DNA of 10,028 nt from an uncultured Collinsella sp. GTDB taxonomy: Bacteria; Actinomycetota; Coriobacteriia; Coriobacteriales; Coriobacteriaceae. Every line of letters begins with the position of its first letter. Within the stretch, counting starts at the first letter, position 1. The notes beneath the pieces were generated by a model. It made no database searches. It saw nothing but the letters and a program-made list of their open reading frames with translations, and had not been told where the DNA came from. The stretch is taken from assembly GCA_958372035.1 (NCBI GenBank), contig CATXML010000034.1:1-10028 (forward strand), in the 5' to 3' direction. Positions 6,694 to 10,028 of this stretch are shown piece by piece. Made by a program: the position numbers and the translations under genes.

Positions 6694-8100
6694 TCAGTCG
6701 ATATACATGTCCTCCAACGTGACGATTCGCCAATCTTCGCGCGCGGCGAGCTTCTTTTTTGTAGCGGCACTCACATCGTGTTTGCAGAACAGCATGAAAT
6801 GAAAGGCGGCATACCCCTTTACTAGGCCTCGTTTGCTTTCGAGGTCGTCAATCTCTGCCGACTCGTCAAACGACTCCCTATATTTGCACTCTCCAACAAC
6901 TAGGCGCTTTGAAACCCGATCTGCAGCCAGAACATCGATATCGTCCTGAGCCCGCTTGGCGGGATTTGTTCCCCACCACGACGACACCGTCGTTGCCGGA
7001 ATTGGCAACTCGCCCCGTTTCGCCCGCTCGACCATCCACTCGGCACACAACGCTTCGAACCGATGGCCCAGATATTCGTTCAGTTGCTCTTCTGGAAGCG
7101 CGTTGACGACCGCCTGCCCTAAGCCCGCCTCGATATCGGACGAATACGGCATGACGAACCGGAACCAAAACGCATAGCACGGCTCGGACAGTCGATATAT
7201 TCCGCGCTTGCTTGTTTCGGGGTTCTCGCCAAACGGAACGGCCTTTTCTATGATTCCTACCGATTCCAACGCCTTGAGATAGCGAGGCAGCGTTGTCTGG
7301 GCAACGCCCGCGCGATCTGCGATCTGCTTTGCGCGGTTTGCACCGGCAGCCACAGCCCGCAAAATCGAGTTATACATTGCCGGCTCCTGAAACACCTGAC
7401 GAATCAAGCCCTCGGGCTCGCCATAGAGAAACCCCATGGGATCGAAGTAAAGCCGGGCCAGATTCTCCTTGAGTCCCATGCTCGAATCCAGCTGCTGCAG
7501 ATAGTACGGGACGCCGCCAAAACAGCCGTAGAATGTAAAAGCCTCATGAGCGCTCAGGCCCGGAAGCATCTTGGCTGCATCTCTAAATCCAAGATCGCGC
7601 ACCTTGATTTGGGCCGTGCGCCGGCCAAACAGGGGGCTTTTGCGTCCCAGCACATTGCTTTCCATAAAACCCTGATTGCTGCCGCAAAGAATGAGAAATG
7701 CGTTCGTTTCCCTGAAGGCCCGGTCGATGGCGACCTGGAAAATCGAGGGCAGTGCCTCGTTGCGCATCGCCGCATAGGGAAACTCGTCAAATACAAAGAC
7801 AAACCGCTCGGTGCGTGCCCGGTCGGCGATGAAGGACAGCGCATCAGTCCAGGATGAGAACCCGCCAATCGATGTGGGGAGATTGAAAAAGCTGGCGATA
7901 GCGCGATTAAAATCCGCAAGGTTGTCGGCGTCGCTTTGCTCGAGAGCGGTAAACGAGAGCGTCCTTTTACCGCGGCAGAACTCATTAATCAGCGTCGTCT
8001 TTCCCACGCGTCGACGACCGTACACGACGGCCATCTGAAATGAACGCTGCTCATACAGGGATTCGAGTTTTGCAAGCTCTGCTTCACGTCCGACAAACAT
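6694..8100 (-). CDS. AAA-type ATPase with winged helix and PD-(D/E)XK-like C-terminus (DUF234 type)
   Basis: This 468-residue protein is of the 'archaeal ATPase / DUF234' type common as accessory genes in gut bacteria; its biological role is not established. Domain I is a P-loop ATPase starting MFVGREAELAKLESLY, with Walker A GRRRVGKTT (28-36, Lys34), Walker B FVFVFDE (100-106) and a sensor-like LILCGSN (136-142). A winged helix-turn-helix occupies about 245-290 (AKQIADRAGVAQTTLPRYLK). The C-terminal domain has a pattern typical of PD-(D/E)XK nucleases: DDIDVLAAD (Asp387/Asp389) and VVGECKY (Glu404, Lys406). The start ATG has only a weak GGGGTG as Shine-Dalgarno. The base composition looks less GC-rich than recR or dnaX, which suits acquired DNA. 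It ends 120 bases before ybaB. Confidence 0.9.
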   Translation of the reverse strand: MFVGREAELAKLESLYEQRSFQMAVVYGRRRVGKTTLINEFCRGKRTLSFTALEQSDADNLADFNRAIASFFNLPTSIGGFSSWTDALSFIADRARTERFVFVFDEFPYAAMRNEALPSIFQVAIDRAFRETNAFLILCGSNQGFMESNVLGRKSPLFGRRTAQIKVRDLGFRDAAKMLPGLSAHEAFTFYGCFGGVPYYLQQLDSSMGLKENLARLYFDPMGFLYGEPEGLIRQVFQEPAMYNSILRAVAAGANRAKQIADRAGVAQTTLPRYLKALESVGIIEKAVPFGENPETSKRGIYRLSEPCYAFWFRFVMPYSSDIEAGLGQAVVNALPEEQLNEYLGHRFEALCAEWMVERAKRGELPIPATTVSSWWGTNPAKRAQDDIDVLAADRVSKRLVVGECKYRESFDESAEIDDLESKRGLVKGYAAFHFMLFCKHDVSAATKKKLAAREDWRIVTLEDMYID

Positions 8101-8121
8101 TATGCACCCCAGAATTATGCA
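8099..8121 (-). promoter_or_regulatory. Direct repeat at the ATPase start, candidate autoregulatory site
   Basis: Two copies of TGCATAAT (minus strand; 8121-8114 and 8106-8099) are spaced 15 bp start to start. The second overlaps the ATG. A related inverted form, TGCATATTAT on the plus strand, lies at 8141-8150 over the -10 candidate. They could bind the winged helix of the ATPase itself, which is a guess. Confidence 0.3.
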
Positions 8122-8145
8122 GAATCGAATAATTTACACTTGCAT

Positions 8146-8151
8146 ATTATA
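8146..8151 (-). promoter_or_regulatory. Candidate -10 box for the ATPase gene
   Basis: A perfect TATAAT on the minus strand in an AT-rich stretch, which would give a leader of roughly 40 bases. The -35 region at normal spacing (CGGCTC) is poor, so the promoter may need an activator or be weak. Confidence 0.35.
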
Positions 8152-8209
8152 TTAAGCTCAATCCAGTAGAGCCGGAATCAGACAATTTATCCGCACGGCT
8201 AAATGCCAA

Positions 8210-8227
8210 GCCGCCGCTCGAGGCGGC
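8210..8227. repeat. GC-rich inverted repeat between divergent genes
   Basis: GCCGCC-GCTCGA-GGCGGC has 6-bp perfect arms and a 6-base loop. It covers the place where the -35 box of the plus-strand promoter should be (8221-8226), so it may be an operator rather than a terminator; no T-run follows. Confidence 0.35.
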
Positions 8228-8243
8228 GCACATGGCGGCCGGG

Positions 8244-8249
8244 TATAAT
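8244..8249 (+). promoter_or_regulatory. Candidate -10 box for the small membrane-anchored gene
   Basis: A perfect TATAAT (context GGGTATAATTTG) lies 36 bases before the GTG start, leaving a short leader with GGAGGT. The -35 region is occupied by a GC-rich inverted repeat and does not resemble TTGACA. Confidence 0.4.
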
Positions 8250-8284
8250 TTGACTGTCATAAATGATGATGTGGAGGTGCCCCC

Positions 8285-8761
8285 GTGAATGTCCCAGCCG
8301 CACTGCAAAACATCCGCTCAAAACACCCCGTTATTTTTTTGTTTCTCTATCTCTTTGTCGGCTGGGCATTACTGGTCATCATCACCCATGCCATAGCCTT
8401 TGGAGCAGAACTGCTGGTAGCCAGCTCGGACCAGCCCGTCGTCAAATGGGAAGCGACCGATGAGTACGCCGACGGAACCCGAACCGTTTACTACAACAGC
8501 CCGTCCCTCTACCAAGAGTTCAAGGTCAAGATAAAGGGCTCCAAGATTGTCAATGCCGAGCCAGGCATCTATTCGGCAATCGGAGCAACCGTCAACGCCG
8601 AGCAAGTCGAGTACACAGACAGCCATGCGACGTATCGTATCGACCTCAGCATCCTAGGCAGACCGTCACGTACCTGCCTGCTCGAATGCGATATACGCGG
8701 CACCACGTTGCATATGTCCGAAGTACAGATGCGCCCGAACAAAGAACCCCTGAAGAGTTAG
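8285..8761 (+). CDS. Small membrane-anchored protein of unknown function
   Basis: A 158-residue protein, the only plus-strand gene here, and I recognise no family. One strong hydrophobic segment near the N-terminus (about 15-45: HPVIFLFLYLFVGWALLVII and following) is preceded by a basic stretch, so it is probably inserted with the C-terminal ~110 residues outside the cytoplasm. That part looks like a small beta-rich domain (RTVYYNSPSLYQEFKVKIKG, YRIDLSILGR, GTTLHMSEVQM). The start is GTG at 8285, supported by GGAGGT 6 bases upstream. It is divergent from the ATPase and convergent with the DUF4160 gene (stops 25 bases apart). It belongs by position to the accessory block between dnaX and ybaB. 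Confidence 0.78.
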   Translation: MNVPAALQNIRSKHPVIFLFLYLFVGWALLVIITHAIAFGAELLVASSDQPVVKWEATDEYADGTRTVYYNSPSLYQEFKVKIKGSKIVNAEPGIYSAIGATVNAEQVEYTDSHATYRIDLSILGRPSRTCLLECDIRGTTLHMSEVQMRPNKEPLKS

Positions 8762-8786
8762 CAGCCCTAGGTCCAACGAGCAACTC

Positions 8787-9059
8787 TCAGCAGTAGAACG
8801 ATAGCCCACCGGTTGTTTCTTTCCAACGCTTGCAAATCAATGCATGGTTAGATGAAACAAACTGCATAATATCGCGTAAATCCCGAGCAGGAATGTCACC
8901 CTTGTTATGGGCCAGCTTGCACCCGCCGGAGCGAGTAAGCCATATCTTGGTTGCCTCGGCAGTGGGGCGCTTGACCGCAACGTGAACATGGACAGGTTCG
9001 CCGTTCTCCCCCGTCCAGAAGAAGATGATGTACGGCCCGAGTCGAAACAGACTAGGCAT
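8787..9059 (-). CDS. DUF4160 domain protein, likely half of a toxin-antitoxin-like pair
   Basis: At 90 residues this protein covers a complete DUF4160 domain: MPSLFRLGPYIIFFWTGENG, then EPVHVHV, then a central KIWLTR and a C-terminal ARDLRDIMQFVSSNHALICK helix. The pattern 'G-EPxHVHV' after a hydrophobic beta hairpin is the family signature. Such proteins are usually encoded in small two-gene cassettes that are predicted toxin-antitoxin systems, but no biochemical activity is established to my knowledge. The ATG at 9059 lies inside the end of the preceding gene; the 8-bp overlap ATGCCTAG implies translational coupling. A longer open frame upstream to 9233 has no family similarity and is only the shadow of that gene. 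Which partner would be toxic is not evident. Confidence 0.88.
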   Translation of the reverse strand: MPSLFRLGPYIIFFWTGENGEPVHVHVAVKRPTAEATKIWLTRSGGCKLAHNKGDIPARDLRDIMQFVSSNHALICKRWKETTGGLSFYC

Positions 9060-9312
9060 AGACTCGTCCGCCTTCGTAGGCAAAACGCAGGATGAGCGGG
9101 GCATTGTTACGCACGAAATCATCGAGTTCTTTGAGGTCCGCTTCGCTAAAGCCCTCGTGTGACACCCAATTGAATGCCGGCAAGATACACTCCGCTGTGT
9201 CAAAACCCCAATCGCGCGGGCGCTCCACAACAACCTTCACCGTGTTGTCCTCCCGGACTTCGGAATACGAAACCTGCGTATCGTCCTCAAGGCGGACATA
9301 TTCCCACATCAT
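9052..9312 (-). CDS. Small acidic protein, partner of DUF4160
   Basis: This 86-residue protein is rich in Glu and Asp. It has a beta-like N-terminal half (MMWEYVRLEDDTQVSYSEV, VKVVVERP) and a helical C-terminal half (FSEADLKELDDFVRNNAPLI). I do not recognise a named family. Small partners of DUF4160 genes are often DUF2442, but this sequence does not look like that family. The start at 9312 (or the next ATG at 9309) follows GGAG at good distance. The stop codon overlaps the start of the DUF4160 gene by 8 bp, so the two are one transcription and translation unit. It begins 54 bases after the dnaX stop. It is plausibly the antitoxin-like member, from context only. Confidence 0.82.
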   Translation of the reverse strand: MMWEYVRLEDDTQVSYSEVREDNTVKVVVERPRDWGFDTAECILPAFNWVSHEGFSEADLKELDDFVRNNAPLILRFAYEGGRVYA

Positions 9313-9348
9313 AAGCTCGCTCCGTTCAAAGTGTTCTCTTCTTGAGCA

Positions 9349-9354
9349 GTATAC
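9349..9354 (-). promoter_or_regulatory. Possible -10 box for the small gene pair
   Basis: TATACT (context GGGTATACTGC) on the minus strand, just after the dnaX stop and about 37 bases before the start of the 86-aa gene. Its -35 position lies over the last dnaX codons and is not TTGACA-like. The pair could equally be read through from dnaX. Confidence 0.25.
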
Positions 9355-9366
9355 CCGCCTGCGCAG

Positions 9367-10028
9367 CTACTCCACCGGCCTGAAGATGGTGGCCTGGCCA
9401 AAGACGTTGCGGATGAGGGCTTTGGCCTCGTCCTCGGTCTGCGGGATGCTCGGGGCTGCGCCCTGATGGCCGAAGGGGCTGCCCGCACCGGGATTGGACT
9501 CCCAGGGAGCTGCAGGAGCATCCTCCTCTTTGGGGGCAGCTGCAGCGGACTTGGGCGCGGGCGCCGCGGTCGGCACGTCGAACGGGGGCAGATCGTCCCC
9601 ACCGGCATCGGCAGCAAAACCGCCGACCATGGCATCGTCGTAGGGAACCTGCTCGGATTCCCACGGCGCAGACGGCGCAGCGGGCTGAGCCTTGGGAGCA
9701 GACGCGCGCTCGGGCGCACGGGGTGCGGGCTCGGTCGGGAGCTTACCCGTAGCGGGAGCGCCGGCAGGGTTGTCGGAGCGCAGCCAGGGAGCCTTGCCCA
9801 GGTCGGATGACTTGGACGCAGGCGCGACAGGCCTGGGCGCGGACGCCGGGGCAGCAGGCTTAAGCGTGGCGGGCTTAGGCGCCGACGGAGTCGGTGCCAT
9901 CACCGGCGTCGTTTGGTGCTGCGGAGCGCTGGCACTCGAGGATACAGGGGCCGCCGAGGACACGGGTTGCGGGTCCGCAGATACCGCAGCCCGTGCAGAT
10001 GGAGAATGCTCCTCATGTTGAGGAGCCG
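9367..10028 (-). CDS. dnaX: DNA polymerase III subunit gamma/tau, C-terminal part (partial)
   Basis: DnaX is the ATPase subunit of the clamp loader and links it to the polymerase and helicase. Only the last 219 residues are in the window; the frame is open to the right edge, and the ATPase domain lies outside. What is visible is a long Ala/Pro/Ser-rich tail with repeated APW motifs (APWLRSDNP, APWESEQVPYDD, APWESNPGAG) and a conserved-looking end, EDEAKALIRNVFGQATIFRP. The 'xxLIxxxFG' ending resembles the C-terminus of DnaX proteins, and the order dnaX-ybaB-recR supports it. Without the ATPase domain the identification depends on context; another Pro/Ala-rich protein is possible. Confidence 0.75.
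   Translation of the reverse strand, partial: APQHEEHSPSARAAVSADPQPVSSAAPVSSSASAPQHQTTPVMAPTPSAPKPATLKPAAPASAPRPVAPASKSSDLGKAPWLRSDNPAGAPATGKLPTEPAPRAPERASAPKAQPAAPSAPWESEQVPYDDAMVGGFAADAGGDDLPPFDVPTAAPAPKSAAAAPKEEDAPAAPWESNPGAGSPFGHQGAAPSIPQTEDEAKALIRNVFGQATIFRPVE

Noticed and set aside
9060..9233. Longer version of the DUF4160 protein
   Set aside because: The DUF4160 domain begins exactly at the ATG at 9059. The upstream extension only reads the overlapping 86-aa gene in another frame.
10009..10025. Inverted repeat CTCCTCA/TGAGGAG inside dnaX, considered as a frameshift-stimulating hairpin
   Set aside because: No A-rich slippery heptamer is visible beside it in the window, and the reading frame continues without a break, so programmed frameshifting cannot be supported here.

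Overview
The window looks like a chromosomal segment of a GC-rich, strictly anaerobic actinomycete of the class Coriobacteriia, most likely Collinsella or a close relative. This rests on an anaerobe-type pyruvate:ferredoxin oxidoreductase, long Ala/Pro-rich linkers, GC-rich codon use with large antisense shadow ORFs, and the general look of the proteins. The genus is an inference from pattern recognition, not from a search. Nearly everything is encoded on the minus strand; the only plus-strand gene is a small membrane-anchored protein at 8285-8761.

Reading in the direction of transcription (right to left): 10028-9367 is the 3' end of dnaX (DNA polymerase III gamma/tau). It is followed not by its usual partners but by a block of about 2.7 kb of accessory genes. 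These are an overlapping pair of small genes (an 86-aa protein and a DUF4160 protein, 9312-8787) that resembles a toxin-antitoxin cassette, a divergent orphan membrane-anchored protein (8285-8761, plus), and a three-domain AAA-type ATPase/winged-helix/PD-(D/E)XK-like protein (8100-6694). Only after this do ybaB/ebfC (6573-6253) and recR (6239-5643) appear. dnaX-ybaB-recR is normally a tight recombination/replication cluster, so this looks like an insertion hot spot inside it.

Next comes a compact operon of three genes: a membrane-anchored protein with a Gly/Ser-rich linker (5399-4491), a transmembrane Ser/Thr protein kinase (4494-2653) and an FHA-domain phosphothreonine reader (2649-1711). 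The first two overlap by ATGA, and the third takes its ribosome binding site from the last codons of the kinase. This suggests one signalling module: extracytoplasmic sensor or substrate, kinase, phospho-reader. An intrinsic-terminator-like hairpin abuts the ribosome binding site of its first gene and could act as an attenuator.

A gene-free stretch of 448 bases (1263-1710) follows. It is crowded with palindromes and contains an imperfect tandem repeat that looks like a dispersed element. The window ends with the first 420 codons of nifJ (1262-1), which runs off the left edge. I see no tRNA, rRNA, CRISPR array or transposase. The candidates for something undescribed are the kinase/FHA/linker-protein operon and the cargo block between dnaX and ybaB.
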